Positions 42,759-52,494 are shown, counted from the stretch's first letter. The stretch is DNA of 64,000 nucleotides from Photobacterium galatheae (GCF_000695255.1 NZ_JMIB01000021.1:124001-188000); one strand, 5' to 3'. The notes: generated by a model from the sequence alone, not told the origin. Made by a program: numbers and translations.

Positions 42759-43180
42759 TCTCACCCCCAATCTTTGATCCTGATCAATAAATATACACCG
42801 AGATAGTACCGAGTTCATGTCTTGAATACCAGTACACACCCCCATCGTTCTATTAATGCACTGTTATTTACACGCTTTTTATCATCAGTGAGCCACTTCA
42901 CAGTCATTACAAATAATTAACAAAATTACGGACAAATCATCATCCGTAATCACCGCAGAACATGCACCATATAGAGACATATTTATCCTTTATAAACATA
43001 GCGTTATGACAATGATACAGACGCTGTACGTAGAAAGACTGAATGCCATGACCTGAAAAAACTTGCCGGGGCATCTCTATCCCTCCGTGTTATTGCGCCT
43101 GTTCACGCCTATCCTTTGTTTAATGCTTTGAATGCATAGGGTTTATCCCCGCTATCACAATAAAAATGAGGACGTGAAAC
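42759..43180. other. Long leader of the TRAP operon
   Basis: About 420 bases upstream of the binding-protein gene with no gene of its own. A CRP-like palindrome lies at 42887-42902. The dctP ATG is preceded by AATGAGGACGTG. No other clear element was found. Confidence 0.5.
42887..42902. promoter_or_regulatory. Candidate CRP-binding site upstream of the TRAP operon
   Basis: AGTGAGCCACTTCACA matches TGTGA-N6-TCACA at 9 of 10 defined positions. It is almost 280 bases from the dctP start codon, so it would need a promoter well upstream. Catabolite control of a TRAP carboxylate transporter would make sense. Confidence 0.4.
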
Positions 43181-44272
43181 ATGAGTCTGGTAAAACGTAC
43201 TGTACGCAATGCGCTGGTTGCTGCCGGCACCGTTGCAGTTTTACTTTCCAGTACCACTGCTTATGCTGCAGAAAAGGTTTATCGATTAAAACTGGCCGAA
43301 ACCTGGGGCGCAAACTTCCCGATTTTTGGGGACACCACCAAGAACATGGCGGCAATGGCTGAAAAAATGTCCAATGGTCGCCTGCAAATCCGGATTGATT
43401 CCGCAAACAAGCACAAAGCGCCATTCGGTGTGTTTGATATGGTGAAAGCCGGCCAGTATGACATCGGCCACTCCGCATCTTATTACTGGAAAGGTAAAGT
43501 ACCGAACACCCTTTATTTCACCACGATGCCATTTGGTATGGTTGCCGCTGAACAGTACGCCTGGTTCTATCACGGCGGCGGCATGGAACTGATGGAAAAA
43601 GTATATGGCCCGCATAATCTGCTGTCGTTCCCCGGCGGGAACACGGGCGTTCAGATGGGGGGATGGTTCCAGAAAGAAATCAAATCCGTTGATGACCTGA
43701 AAGGTCTGAAAATGCGTATTCCGGGGTTTGCCGGTGAAGTCCTGGCAAAACTGGGGGCCAGCCCGACCAATATCGCACCCGGTGAGCTTTATACCGCACT
43801 GGAACGCCGTACCATTGATGCGCTGGAATGGGTCGGCCCAGGTCTGGACCTGCGTATGGGTTTCCACAAAATCGCGCCTTACTACTACACAGGCTGGCAT
43901 GAGCCTGCCACAGAGCTGCAATACTTAGTCAACAAGCGTTCCTGGGATCGTCTCCCTGAAGATCTTCAGGAAATTCTGCGGGTGGCGATGCGTCTGTCTG
44001 CCTACGACATGTATATTCTGAACACTCACGCCAGTGCAGAAAACTGGTCCACCATGAAGAAAGAATATCCAAACATCAAGGTGATGCACTTTCCGGATGA
44101 CGTCATGGCAGCAATCCGCAAAGCCAATGACGAACTGTTGACTGAACAGGCAGCGAATGACCCGCTGGCAAAAGAAATTCTGGCATCACAAGCAGCTTAT
44201 CTGAAGAAAGCCCGTGAATGGACCCTGATTGCCGATAAAGCTTACCTCGACAGTCAGGCACAACAGGAATAA
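43181..44272 (+). CDS. TRAP transporter substrate-binding protein (DctP family)
   Basis: A periplasmic solute-binding protein of 363 aa. The signal peptide runs from a basic start through LVAAGTVAVLLSSTTAYA, with cleavage expected after AYA. The body shows the DctP fold: GRLQIRIDSANK, FDMVKAGQYDIGHSASYYWKG, then KSVDDLKGLKMRIPGFAGEV with the conserved Arg that normally binds a carboxylate, and GELYTALERRTIDALEWVGP. The last motif with WVGP resembles the subgroup that binds 2-oxo acids or lactate, but the ligand is an inference. It is first in an operon with DctQ- and DctM-like genes. Confidence 0.88.
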   Translation: MSLVKRTVRNALVAAGTVAVLLSSTTAYAAEKVYRLKLAETWGANFPIFGDTTKNMAAMAEKMSNGRLQIRIDSANKHKAPFGVFDMVKAGQYDIGHSASYYWKGKVPNTLYFTTMPFGMVAAEQYAWFYHGGGMELMEKVYGPHNLLSFPGGNTGVQMGGWFQKEIKSVDDLKGLKMRIPGFAGEVLAKLGASPTNIAPGELYTALERRTIDALEWVGPGLDLRMGFHKIAPYYYTGWHEPATELQYLVNKRSWDRLPEDLQEILRVAMRLSAYDMYILNTHASAENWSTMKKEYPNIKVMHFPDDVMAAIRKANDELLTEQAANDPLAKEILASQAAYLKKAREWTLIADKAYLDSQAQQE

Positions 44273-44283
44273 TTCGAGTTCAG

Positions 44284-44302
44284 GCGCCGGCCATTCCGGC
44301 GC
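44284..44302 (+). promoter_or_regulatory. Hairpin between TRAP binding-protein and membrane genes
   Basis: Stem GCGCCGG / CCGGCGC with loop CCATT, 11 bases after the binding-protein stop, followed by ATTTCTACTTTTTC. It may partly stop transcription or protect the upstream message, giving more binding protein than membrane subunits. This is common in binding-protein operons. Confidence 0.6.
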
Positions 44303-44344
44303 ATTTCTACTTTTTCAGATATGTTGCCTCGCAACGGAGTCCAT

Positions 44345-44869
44345 ATGCGAAGCCTGTTAGCTTTTGAGAAAATTATCAACCGGTTTTCCGATCTGCTCGG
44401 CTGGATTGCCAGCACCTTATTTATCCTCCTGATGTTCAATGTCTTTTATGACGTCATCATGCGCTATGTCTTCAACTCAGTCTCAATCGCCATGCAGGAA
44501 ATGGAGTGGCATCTGTTCTCTGCGGTTTTCCTGCTGGGTGTTCCCTTTGCCCTGAAAGCTGGCGGGCACGTTCGGGTCGATGTGTTTTACGAGCGCTTCA
44601 GCCCGAAAGTCTGCGCCATCATCGATTTGCTGGGTTCCATTTTCTTTCTGCTGCCTTTTTGCTTGCTGGTGTTCTGGTACGGCATTGATTTTGCCAAAGA
44701 ATCCTATGCACTCGGTGAATCCAGTGGCGATCCGGGTGGCCTGCCCTATCGCTGGCTGATTAAAAGCATGATTCCGATTGCTTTCCTGTTCATGGCGATC
44801 TCAGGAATTGGGATGATTCTGCACAACATCAACCGCCTGATGAATCCAAGCCTGTTCCACGAAAAATAA
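44345..44869 (+). CDS. TRAP transporter small permease subunit (DctQ family)
   Basis: An inner-membrane protein of 174 aa with four hydrophobic segments, the small subunit of a sodium-driven TRAP carboxylate transporter. SIAMQEMEWHLFSAVFLLGV and ALKAGGHVRVDVFYERFSPK are typical DctQ motifs. ATG 44345 has the ribosome site ACGGAG; the longer frame starting at 44321 has none. The DctM gene follows after ten bases. Confidence 0.88.
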   Translation: MRSLLAFEKIINRFSDLLGWIASTLFILLMFNVFYDVIMRYVFNSVSIAMQEMEWHLFSAVFLLGVPFALKAGGHVRVDVFYERFSPKVCAIIDLLGSIFFLLPFCLLVFWYGIDFAKESYALGESSGDPGGLPYRWLIKSMIPIAFLFMAISGIGMILHNINRLMNPSLFHEK

Positions 44870-44879
44870 GGAGTGTTCC

Positions 44880-46163
44880 GTGGTTGGTATTATTATGTTC
44901 GTCGTCGCCCTGTTTGCGCTTCTGCTGGGCTTTCCTGTGGCATTTACCTTTGGTGGCATCGCCCTTTTATTCGGGATCTGGGCGGAAGGACCTGAAATCT
45001 TTGCTTTCATGCCCTTCCGGATCATGAGCATCATGCAAAACACGGTGTTAATGGCTGTCCCGCTTTTTGTCTTTATGGGTTTGGTTTTGCAAAAAACCCA
45101 CCTTGCAGAGCAACTGCTTGAATCGATGGGGAAACTCTTTGGCAGCGTACGCGGAGGGCTGGCCATTTCCACGGTGCTGGTTGGTTCCTTACTCGCGGCT
45201 TCGACCGGTGTAGTCGGTGCCTCTGTCGTCGCAATGGGCCTGATTTCTCTGCCGGTCATGATGAAATATCAATACAGCAAAGGCCTGGCAACCGGCACCA
45301 TCTGTGCTTCAGGAACGCTGGGACAAATCATTCCGCCATCCATAGTGCTGATCCTGCTGGGTGATGTGTTGGGCATTCCGGTCGGTGATCTGTTCCAGGC
45401 CGCAATCTGGCCCGGGATTGCGCTGGTACTGGCTTATATTGCTTATATCGTCATCTACAGCTGGTTAAACCCTAAGGCGACACGCCCGATGGAAAGAGAC
45501 CCCAGTCAATCCCGACAGCAGGAAGTCTTCACCGCCCTGAAAGCCGTGCTGCCACCACTGGCGCTGATTATCGTCGTGCTGGGTTCCATCTTTGCCGGGA
45601 TTGCGACCCCGACAGAATCGGCGGCACTGGGGGGAGTGGGCGCTGTGATTCTCTCCGTCCTTTATCGCCAGTTTTCCTGGCGTATGCTGTATGACAGTGC
45701 TTTCGAAACTGTCAAAGTTACCGCGATGGTTTTCGGTATCTTGCTGGGTGCGACCGCTTTCTCCATGGCCTTTACTTATACCGGCGGGGATTATCTGGTT
45801 GAAGAATGGATGATGGCTTTGCCGGGTGAACAATGGAGCTTCCTGATCCTCACCATGCTGATCATTCTGATTCTGGGCTTTTTCATCGACTTTGTTGAGA
45901 TTTGTTTCATCGTCGTGCCAATTCTGGCCCCAATCGCAGATGCCATGGGCATTAATATGCTCTGGTTCGCGATTTTGATCGCCATGAACCTGCAAACCTC
46001 ATTCCTGACCCCGCCCTTTGGTTTCAGCCTCTTCTATCTGAAAGGCGTCGCACCTGCTGGCGTGACCACCCGGGATATCTACAAAGGTGTCTTGCCCTTC
46101 ATCTCAATTCAGATCCTGATCTTAGCCACAGTGCTGCTCTTTCCCGGCTTCTACGGTATGTAA
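44880..46163 (+). CDS. TRAP transporter large permease subunit (DctM family)
   Basis: An inner-membrane transporter of 427 aa with about twelve hydrophobic segments; it moves the solute with sodium. Typical DctM motifs are LLAASTGVVGASVVAMGLIS, CASGTLGQIIPPSIVLILLG, GIATPTESAALGGVGAVILS and NLQTSFLTPPFGFSLFYLKG. The start is GTG at 44880, with the strong site AAGGAG. It is the last gene of the TRAP operon, convergent with polB. The two membrane genes and the binding protein form one complete system. Confidence 0.92.
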   Translation: MVGIIMFVVALFALLLGFPVAFTFGGIALLFGIWAEGPEIFAFMPFRIMSIMQNTVLMAVPLFVFMGLVLQKTHLAEQLLESMGKLFGSVRGGLAISTVLVGSLLAASTGVVGASVVAMGLISLPVMMKYQYSKGLATGTICASGTLGQIIPPSIVLILLGDVLGIPVGDLFQAAIWPGIALVLAYIAYIVIYSWLNPKATRPMERDPSQSRQQEVFTALKAVLPPLALIIVVLGSIFAGIATPTESAALGGVGAVILSVLYRQFSWRMLYDSAFETVKVTAMVFGILLGATAFSMAFTYTGGDYLVEEWMMALPGEQWSFLILTMLIILILGFFIDFVEICFIVVPILAPIADAMGINMLWFAILIAMNLQTSFLTPPFGFSLFYLKGVAPAGVTTRDIYKGVLPFISIQILILATVLLFPGFYGM

Positions 46164-46194
46164 CCATTCATGAAAGCAGGCAAATATAGCGCTG

Positions 46195-46221
46195 GCTGGC
46201 ACTTTTTCATCAAGTGCCAGC
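46195..46221. terminator. Hairpin between convergent dctM and polB
   Basis: A 10-bp stem GCTGGCACTT / AAGTGCCAGC with a seven-base loop. A T-run is missing on both sides, so it may be a weak or Rho-assisted terminator. Confidence 0.5.
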
Positions 46222-46290
46222 TTGCGTGACTGAAAGACAGAATGACTCAGCCCGATGTTGAACAGGCATTGGCCTTCGTCATAACCTGAT

Positions 46291-48693
46291 TTAGAACAGT
46301 CCCAGCTGCGGTGCGATGATGTCATCAAAATGCCGGCCAATAAAAGGCAGAATCCCGTCGGCTATGGGTTTGAGCTGCTTCTCAATGTAATGGTCATAAT
46401 CAATCGGACTTTGTCTGGCTTCGACCGGTTCCGGGCCGTGCGTTGTGATCACGTATTCAATCCAGCCACCGGTTTGATACTGAAGCGGTCGACCCAGTTG
46501 CTGATTCACTTCATCAGCCCGGCGTGCGGCACGAACATGCGGCGGGACATTTTTTTGATACTCAGATAAGTGACGACGTAACCTTTTACGATAAATTAAC
46601 TTGTCATCGAACAGCCCCTGCCCGGCCTGCTCTACATATTGGCGGACATATTCTTCGACATCTTCCTGATGAAAAACCTTCCGATACAGCGTCTGCTGAA
46701 ATTCCTGTGCCAGTGGTGTCCAGTCGGTACGAACAGTTTCCAGCCCCTTGAACACCATTTCTTCCACACCATTTCGGATCACAAGCCCTGCATAACGCTT
46801 TTTACTGCCGGTTTCCTGCCCCCGGATCGTGGGCATCAGAAATTTGTGATAGTGCGTTTCATATTCCAGTTCCAGCGCCGATTCCAGGCTGTAAGTTTCT
46901 TTCAGGTATGCCGTCCACCATTGATTGATCTCCGCCACCAGCCGATTGCCGATTGCATCCGCGTCTTCACTGCTGTGTGCTTTCTTCAGCGACACAAAGG
47001 TTGAGTCCGTATCCCCATAGATCACCTCAAAACCTTGTTCCTCAATCCGTTCACGGGTCATTTTCATGATTTCATGACCCCGCATGGTGATCGATGAAGC
47101 CAGACGATGATCAAAAAAACGGCAACCCGATGAACCCAGGACGCCATAAAAGGAGTTCATGATAATTTTGATGGCCTGAGAAAATGCTTTCTCTCCATCG
47201 CGTTTTGCCTGATCGCGAGCGGCCCAGAGCGCTTCAATCATCTCTGGCAGAAAATGTTTCTCCCGGTGAAAACGGCCGCCCCGAAACCCGGCAATCGCCT
47301 GATGGTCCGCTTTACCTTCTTCCAGCAACAGGCCCTCAACCAGCCCCATCGGATCAATCCGGAAAGTACGAATAATCGAGGGGTACAGCGATTTAAAGTC
47401 CAGCACCAGAACAGAATCATACAAGCCCGGTTTGGAATCCATCACATAACCGCCGGGGCTTGCAATCCAGTTTTCGCTTTCCAGATTCGGTGCCACATAC
47501 CCGGCACGGTGCAACTGAGGCAGATATAAATTGGTAAATGCGGCGACAGAACCTCCGACTCTGTCCAGTTCCACCCCCGTCAGACGGCTGCGTTCAATCG
47601 CAAACGCCAGCAGATGGGTTTGCTCGAAAATCCGGGTGACCAGTTTGCAATCCTGCAAGTTGTACCGGGCCAGTGAGACTTTGTCTTCACGGAACATCTG
47701 GTTGATTTCAGCCATTCTGTCGTACACATTATGAATGGCTTTCCCTTCACCCAGCAGTTCCTGAGACACAGATTCCAGCGACCAGGAACGGAAGTTATAT
47801 GTCGCTGTTTTCAGCGTATCAATACCGTCCATGACAACCCGGCCCGGAATAGAAATAAAGCCTGAATTCGGATTCTGACTGGACTGACGCCAATGCGGTG
47901 TCTGCTGACCGCGGCCGATACGAAACGGCATCTGATGCCACTCAGCCCTTTTCATCAGCAGACGGAAATCAAAATCAATCACGTTCCAGCCAATGATCAC
48001 ATCCGGATCATAGTGCGTAAACCAATCGTGAAGGGCGAGCAATAAAGCTTTCTCGTCACTGACCCATTGGATCCAACCCAGCGCTGATTCGTCCGGGTTC
48101 GCAGGCTGGCCGACCATGATCACTCTGCTATCCGCGTCGCTGTGCAGGCCGACAGAATACAAAATGCCTTTTTCGGAACACTCAATATCCAGCGACACCA
48201 CAGAAAGCTCTGGCTGATAATCCGCCGCTTTGGCTTTTACCTGATGAAATTCTCGATACCCGTTTCTGGCCACCGCAGCCCCGGCAAAAGCAATGCCGCC
48301 GCGAATAAATCGTTCCATTAAGTAACGATCGGCCAGACGAATATCATCTTCGTAAACCTTAATCCCCTCTGCGGCCAGCAAAGTCCCCACCTGAAGACTC
48401 GTGGTAATCGTCGGGGTATAACAGGCCGACATGTTCTGATGCTGGAAATTCTGCATCTCCAGAGGACGCCAGGTGACCATCACCCCCTGTTGTGCCAGAA
48501 TTTCCTGTGCCCGTGGCTGATCTGTGGCTGCAATAAAACAAACCGGCTTATCGCCTTCCACAATTAACTGGCAAGGGCCATGATCTGTCTTCACCCAGAG
48601 TGTCATTTGTGTTTTCCCGCGCACGTCTCTGCTTTGGCGGGTCAGAACAAAGCCTGTGTCTTGCTGGCTCTGGCGGGTAAAACTTGAATTCAT
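46291..48693 (-). CDS. polB: DNA polymerase II
   Basis: A family B DNA polymerase of 800 aa used in damage repair and replication restart, part of the SOS response in E. coli. Exonuclease motifs: VSLDIECSEKG (ExoI), GWNVIDFDF (ExoII). Polymerase motifs: LVLDFKSLYPSIIRTF, KIIMNSFYGVLGSSGCRFFD, and VIYGDTDSTFV with the catalytic Asp residues near 557-559. It is slightly longer than E. coli Pol II (783 aa). I chose ATG 48693. No clear LexA box is visible directly upstream, but the promoter may lie before the neighbouring gene, whose stop is only 19 bases away. Confidence 0.93.
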   Translation of the reverse strand: MNSSFTRQSQQDTGFVLTRQSRDVRGKTQMTLWVKTDHGPCQLIVEGDKPVCFIAATDQPRAQEILAQQGVMVTWRPLEMQNFQHQNMSACYTPTITTSLQVGTLLAAEGIKVYEDDIRLADRYLMERFIRGGIAFAGAAVARNGYREFHQVKAKAADYQPELSVVSLDIECSEKGILYSVGLHSDADSRVIMVGQPANPDESALGWIQWVSDEKALLLALHDWFTHYDPDVIIGWNVIDFDFRLLMKRAEWHQMPFRIGRGQQTPHWRQSSQNPNSGFISIPGRVVMDGIDTLKTATYNFRSWSLESVSQELLGEGKAIHNVYDRMAEINQMFREDKVSLARYNLQDCKLVTRIFEQTHLLAFAIERSRLTGVELDRVGGSVAAFTNLYLPQLHRAGYVAPNLESENWIASPGGYVMDSKPGLYDSVLVLDFKSLYPSIIRTFRIDPMGLVEGLLLEEGKADHQAIAGFRGGRFHREKHFLPEMIEALWAARDQAKRDGEKAFSQAIKIIMNSFYGVLGSSGCRFFDHRLASSITMRGHEIMKMTRERIEEQGFEVIYGDTDSTFVSLKKAHSSEDADAIGNRLVAEINQWWTAYLKETYSLESALELEYETHYHKFLMPTIRGQETGSKKRYAGLVIRNGVEEMVFKGLETVRTDWTPLAQEFQQTLYRKVFHQEDVEEYVRQYVEQAGQGLFDDKLIYRKRLRRHLSEYQKNVPPHVRAARRADEVNQQLGRPLQYQTGGWIEYVITTHGPEPVEARQSPIDYDHYIEKQLKPIADGILPFIGRHFDDIIAPQLGLF

Positions 48694-48712
48694 CTGCTTT
48701 CTGTCTGTTGGA

Positions 48713-49486
48713 TCAACCGATCTTACGTTCAATTCTCTGCCACTCATCGGCTAGCCATAGACCAAAATGCTGCATCAAAAAGAGCGTCGCTTTTTTCGGG
48801 ACCTGTATGCGATTTGCCAGCATGGTTGCCCGCTCTGCATCCAGAGATTTTTCCGGATAAACCTTCAGAAAACAGGCCGTCGCATCTTTTAATGACAGCG
48901 CCAGTGTTTTCTCCCGATGCATGACCAGCGTAAACCCCGTCCACAACATTTTCTTTCCGATATATTCACAGTAGTCAAGATAATGCGCCATCACGCGGGT
49001 TCTCGTAATTTTCTGGCGATACTCGGTTAAGATAGGTTCGAGCGGGCCATTGAATGATTTGGCTGCATCCCAGCTGGGCTCAAAATCACCAAAACTGTCT
49101 GATAAATCCTGCCCGCTGATACAGATGCAGCAATGCCGGAGCCAGATCCCCCACTGAAAAATCCCTTCCAGCGACAGCACATCGCGACGCAATGCCTGCT
49201 TCACATCGATTCGGGTCACGGCTTGATGTCGTCTGGCAATGTGCCAGCACAAGCTGTGTAAACGGCTGCTTTCCTGCTCCGTCAGCGGTCGTTCGAGAAC
49301 CAGGGTCAGATTCAGATCAGATTTGCCCGGGATCGCTTCATGCCGGGCCACACTGCCCGACAGATACACGCTGTGCAAAACGCCTTTAAACAGCACTTTG
49401 AGATGCTGAAGCATTTCATGAAGGCAAGGCTGAAACACCGGTTGAAACGGTTGACGATTATCAAGGATGGGAAGAAGAGAAGCCAA
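48713..49486 (-). CDS. Nucleotidyltransferase-like protein
   Basis: A protein of about 257 aa with a polymerase-beta-type fold: SVYLSGSVARHEAIPGKSDL then NLTLVLE gives the GS motif and the Asp pair of the D-x-D/E kind (SDLNL). Later RIDVKQALRR could hold the third acidic residue. The start is uncertain. The frame opens at 49567 with TTG; I prefer TTG 49486, since AGGAAA lies seven bases before it, and ATG 49417 is a third option. It is just upstream of polB, likely in one transcript. The substrate is unknown; MNT-type nucleotide transfer to a small molecule or protein is possible. Confidence 0.65.
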   Translation of the reverse strand: MASLLPILDNRQPFQPVFQPCLHEMLQHLKVLFKGVLHSVYLSGSVARHEAIPGKSDLNLTLVLERPLTEQESSRLHSLCWHIARRHQAVTRIDVKQALRRDVLSLEGIFQWGIWLRHCCICISGQDLSDSFGDFEPSWDAAKSFNGPLEPILTEYRQKITRTRVMAHYLDYCEYIGKKMLWTGFTLVMHREKTLALSLKDATACFLKVYPEKSLDAERATMLANRIQVPKKATLFLMQHFGLWLADEWQRIERKIG

Positions 49487-49687
49487 AAATCTGTTTCCTG
49501 AATCACAACTCAATCTGCCTGCATCATAGCATGAAAGTCGTTCAGGAATGGGGATATAGCAATTCAACCGCTGAAATCAGCAGCGCCTTCACGGTTCTGT
49601 CAGCAGATCAATCCTTCTCGTGAATAGCCATTTCCCCTGAGAGCTTGTTATACTGCCCGCTCCAATGAACATAAGATTGACCGATAC

Positions 49688-50014
49688 ATGGATAATTCAG
49701 AACTGATTTCATACGACGATGCCATCGAAGCCGCCTACGATATTTTTCTCGAAATGGCGCAAGACAGCCTCGAACCAGCCGATGTCCTGCTGTTTACAGC
49801 ACAATTTGACGACCGTGGCGCGGCGGAAGTTGTTGAAACCGGCAGAGACTGGCCAGAACACGTCGGCTTCGCTGTCGAAGGCGAAGCATATGCTGAAGTA
49901 CGCATTGGTCTGGTCAATGAATCAAACGATGAGCTGGATGATGTCTTCGCCCGAATGCTTATCAGCCGCGACCCGGATCATAAGTTCTGCCACATCTTGT
50001 GGAAACGTGACTGA
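49688..50014 (+). CDS. yciU: Putative double-stranded DNA mimic protein (YciU/HI1450 family)
   Basis: A small acidic protein of 108 aa matching the YciU/HI1450 family: AYDIFLEMAQDSLEPADVLL, then GAAEVVETGRDWPEHVGFAV, AEVRIGLVNESNDELDDVFA and HKFCHILWKRD. The HI1450 structure shows an arrangement of acidic side chains that imitates DNA phosphates, and the family is thought to occupy DNA-binding proteins such as HU. It has its own strong terminator. The divergent upstream neighbour is the nucleotidyltransferase-like gene. Confidence 0.88.
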   Translation: MDNSELISYDDAIEAAYDIFLEMAQDSLEPADVLLFTAQFDDRGAAEVVETGRDWPEHVGFAVEGEAYAEVRIGLVNESNDELDDVFARMLISRDPDHKFCHILWKRD

Positions 50015-50032
50015 GTCTGCTACGAATCCTAT

Positions 50033-50064
50033 AAAAAACGGCGCTGAATTCAGCGCCGTTTTTT
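50033..50064. terminator. Bidirectional terminator between yciU and emrD
   Basis: A 32-base perfect palindrome with A-run, CGGCGCTGAATTCAGCGCCG core and T-run, 18 bases after the yciU stop and 37 bases after the convergent emrD stop. Confidence 0.93.
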
Positions 50065-50101
50065 GTCTCAGTGATAACCCGGGACATCCGAATAAGCCAG
50101 A

Positions 50102-51310
50102 TTAAACCAGGACTGGGGTTTCTTCCTGTGGCGTGCGTCTGACCCATATCAGGCTGGCGACTGCAAGCATCACCATGGCGACCATGATGGCACCCAGACT
50201 GAACTGATCTTTTGCACTGAGCATTGATGCAACCAGAGTCGCCAAGCCCGCCCCCAGGTTCTGCAATCCACCGAGTACCGCGCCCGCCGTACCCGCATGG
50301 TATGGGAATGGTTCAATGGCTGCAGTCGTGGTCACCGGGAAAATAATACCCGCACCGATGAAATACATAAAAGCACCACCAATCAGTGAACTCACCGTCA
50401 CCATCCCTGCCAAACCCGGCAATAATATCGTCAACGCACCGAAACCCAGTGCAGCAAGCCCCAGATACAGTACACGCTGCTGACCCATTCGCTGAACCAG
50501 TTGTGCAGACAACCAGGAGCCAAGCATATATCCCGGCAATGGCAGCACAAATAGCCAACTGACCGTGGTTGGATCTAATTTCAAAACGTTACCGAGTAAA
50601 ACACCCGCTGCCGCTTCAAAGACAGCTAATCCTGCAAAGGTTGCAACCAGACAAACCACATACCCCTGAAACTTACGGTTTCCAAGTACATATTTGTAGC
50701 TGGTCGTCACGCGCTCAACCCGCCGCTTCTCTTTCGGAAGCGTCTCGGTGAACTGGCTCAGAACAATCAGTGTCACCGCAGCCCCCAGCACCAGTAAGAA
50801 AAGGTAACTGGCGGACCAACCAAAAGATTCCGATAAATACCCGCCCAGAACAGGTGCAATCAGCGGAGAGAAAATCACGCCCATACTGACCAGACTGTTC
50901 ACCCGATGCAATTCTGCACCTTCATAGCAGTCACGGGTCACTGTCCGGCACATCGCTCCCCCACAGCCGGTGCCCATGCCCTGAATGAAACTTGCCAGCA
51001 GGAACATCTCAAAAGACGGTGCAAACAACGCCAGTATCGTCCCTGCGATAAAAATGCTCATGCCCGCCAGCATCACCGGCTTACGTCCAATCCGATCAGA
51101 CAGTGGCCCGTATACAAACTGAGATAAACCATAAGGAATCAAATAAGCCGCCATCACAGCCTGCAAGAAAGCCGGTTTCACCGTGAAAGCCGCAGCCATT
51201 TGTGGAATCGCTGGCACGTACATGGTTTGGGTCATTTGCCCAACCGCAGCCAGAATGATGATCAGAAACAGTATTTTTGCCATACCGGCAGAATAAGATT
51301 GCCCGTTCAC
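50102..51310 (-). CDS. emrD: Multidrug efflux transporter EmrD
   Basis: A 12-helix major facilitator drug exporter of 402 aa. Conserved points: LAAVGQMTQTMYVPAIPQMA, motif A GPLSDRIGRKPVMLAG, and GMGTGCGGAMCRTVTRDCYE, which is typical of EmrD. The start is best placed at GTG 51310 (VNGQSYSAGMAKILF), because AAGGAG lies eight bases upstream and the N-terminus then resembles other Vibrio EmrD proteins; a longer frame to 51355 is possible but less likely. Confidence 0.87.
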   Translation of the reverse strand: MNGQSYSAGMAKILFLIIILAAVGQMTQTMYVPAIPQMAAAFTVKPAFLQAVMAAYLIPYGLSQFVYGPLSDRIGRKPVMLAGMSIFIAGTILALFAPSFEMFLLASFIQGMGTGCGGAMCRTVTRDCYEGAELHRVNSLVSMGVIFSPLIAPVLGGYLSESFGWSASYLFLLVLGAAVTLIVLSQFTETLPKEKRRVERVTTSYKYVLGNRKFQGYVVCLVATFAGLAVFEAAAGVLLGNVLKLDPTTVSWLFVLPLPGYMLGSWLSAQLVQRMGQQRVLYLGLAALGFGALTILLPGLAGMVTVSSLIGGAFMYFIGAGIIFPVTTTAAIEPFPYHAGTAGAVLGGLQNLGAGLATLVASMLSAKDQFSLGAIMVAMVMLAVASLIWVRRTPQEETPVLV

Positions 51311-51566
51311 AACCTCACTCCTTACATGAATACGAAGAAATAATGATAAATACAAGTCATCATAAAACGGCTGAACTGAAAGAAGATTGAGAGATGGACT
51401 CAGAAATCACCATCGTCCTCAAGCGCCGCTATAACAACATTTTGAGCGGGATATTATAGTTAGCCTGAAAGAACGACAAGTAAATACTGAGTTTGTCAGC
51501 ACGATAGTTTATTATGATTAGGATTAGAAAAAGTAATCCAAAAAAGGCGTTTTTCTGAATAAAAAA
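51311..51566. other. Upstream region of emrD
   Basis: About 255 bases, AT-rich, between emrD and the ribA terminator. It should hold the emrD promoter; I cannot name specific boxes. Confidence 0.4.
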
Positions 51567-51586
51567 AGCGAGCTCAGAAGCTCGCT
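51567..51586 (-). terminator. Terminator after ribA
   Basis: 8-bp stem AGCGAGCT / AGCTCGCT with a four-base loop, followed by seven T on the minus strand, 25 bases after the ribA stop. Confidence 0.9.
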
Positions 51587-51611
51587 GTTTACAACATCGT
51601 CATCACAAGAA

Positions 51612-52211
51612 TCAGTCAAAGTGGAAACGGTGTTTCCCACGACTTGCTTTAGCACGCAGGTAATTTTCATTGCCTTCTTTCATGTGGGCTTTCGTACCGA
51701 CCACTTCAGTGATTGAAATGCCTAAAGCTTCCAGATCCTGAATTTTTTTCGGGTTATTGGTGATTAACCGAATCGATTCAACACCAAGCGCCTTCAGCAT
51801 TTGCGCAGCTTCCGTGAAGTCACGCAGGTCATCGCCGAAGCCCAGATGATTATTCGCCTCATAAGTGTTCATGCCCTGGCTTTGCAGCAGATAGGCATCA
51901 ATCTTGTTGTACAGACCGATACCACGCCCTTCCTGACGCAGATACAGCAGAATACCGCCTTCTTCAGCCATGCGTTCAATGGTTTCATCTAACTGCTCAC
52001 CACAGTCACAACGGGAAGAATGAAATACATCTCCGGTCAGGCATTCAGAGTGCATTCTGACCAAAGGGGTCGTGTTCTGTTTGTCCGCATTTCGAAAGAC
52101 AAGAGCAACGTGCTCTTTACCGGAAGCAAGGCCTTCAAAAGAGAGAATATCGGCAGGGATATGGCTGTTTACACCGACTTTAAAGGGGACTCTGGCCCTT
52201 ACATTTACCAT
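51612..52211 (-). CDS. ribA: GTP cyclohydrolase II
   Basis: First enzyme of riboflavin synthesis: opens the GTP imidazole ring to give the diaminopyrimidine phosphate, formate and pyrophosphate. The length of 199 aa is that of stand-alone RibA. Zinc-binding cysteines lie in [20 protein letters not shown], the catalytic region is [20 protein letters not shown], and [17 protein letters not shown] closes the active site. It is a single gene. I see no FMN riboswitch in its 280-base upstream region. Confidence 0.95.
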   Translation of the reverse strand: MVNVRARVPFKVGVNSHIPADILSFEGLASGKEHVALVFRNADKQNTTPLVRMHSECLTGDVFHSSRCDCGEQLDETIERMAEEGGILLYLRQEGRGIGLYNKIDAYLLQSQGMNTYEANNHLGFGDDLRDFTEAAQMLKALGVESIRLITNNPKKIQDLEALGISITEVVGTKAHMKEGNENYLRAKASRGKHRFHFD

Positions 52212-52494
52212 CTTGTTCTATTACCTCTCACACAATCATGGTCTGACGACAACAGATGATTGCTCAGTTATCTACCGACACAGCTCATCAGAGAACTGAC
52301 TTCAATACGCTATGGGTATGGATGTGTACTGATAATATCTAAAATTATGACACTAAAACAGCCATCGCCCACGACTTCTGTGTCCAATCAATGACGAGGA
52401 ATTGTTATAACATAACAAAACAACGCAACACAACCCGAATCACTCGGCGAACAAGGGCAGCAGTATCAGCCTGCCCTGCCAGCCAGATCAGCCA
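52212..52494. other. Promoter region of ribA
   Basis: About 280 bases between ribA and the hydrolase gene, both on the minus strand. No structured RNA, repeat or gene recognised. Confidence 0.4.

Noticed and set aside
52212-52494. FMN riboswitch upstream of ribA
   Set aside because: I looked for the conserved multi-stem element and found no matching segments.
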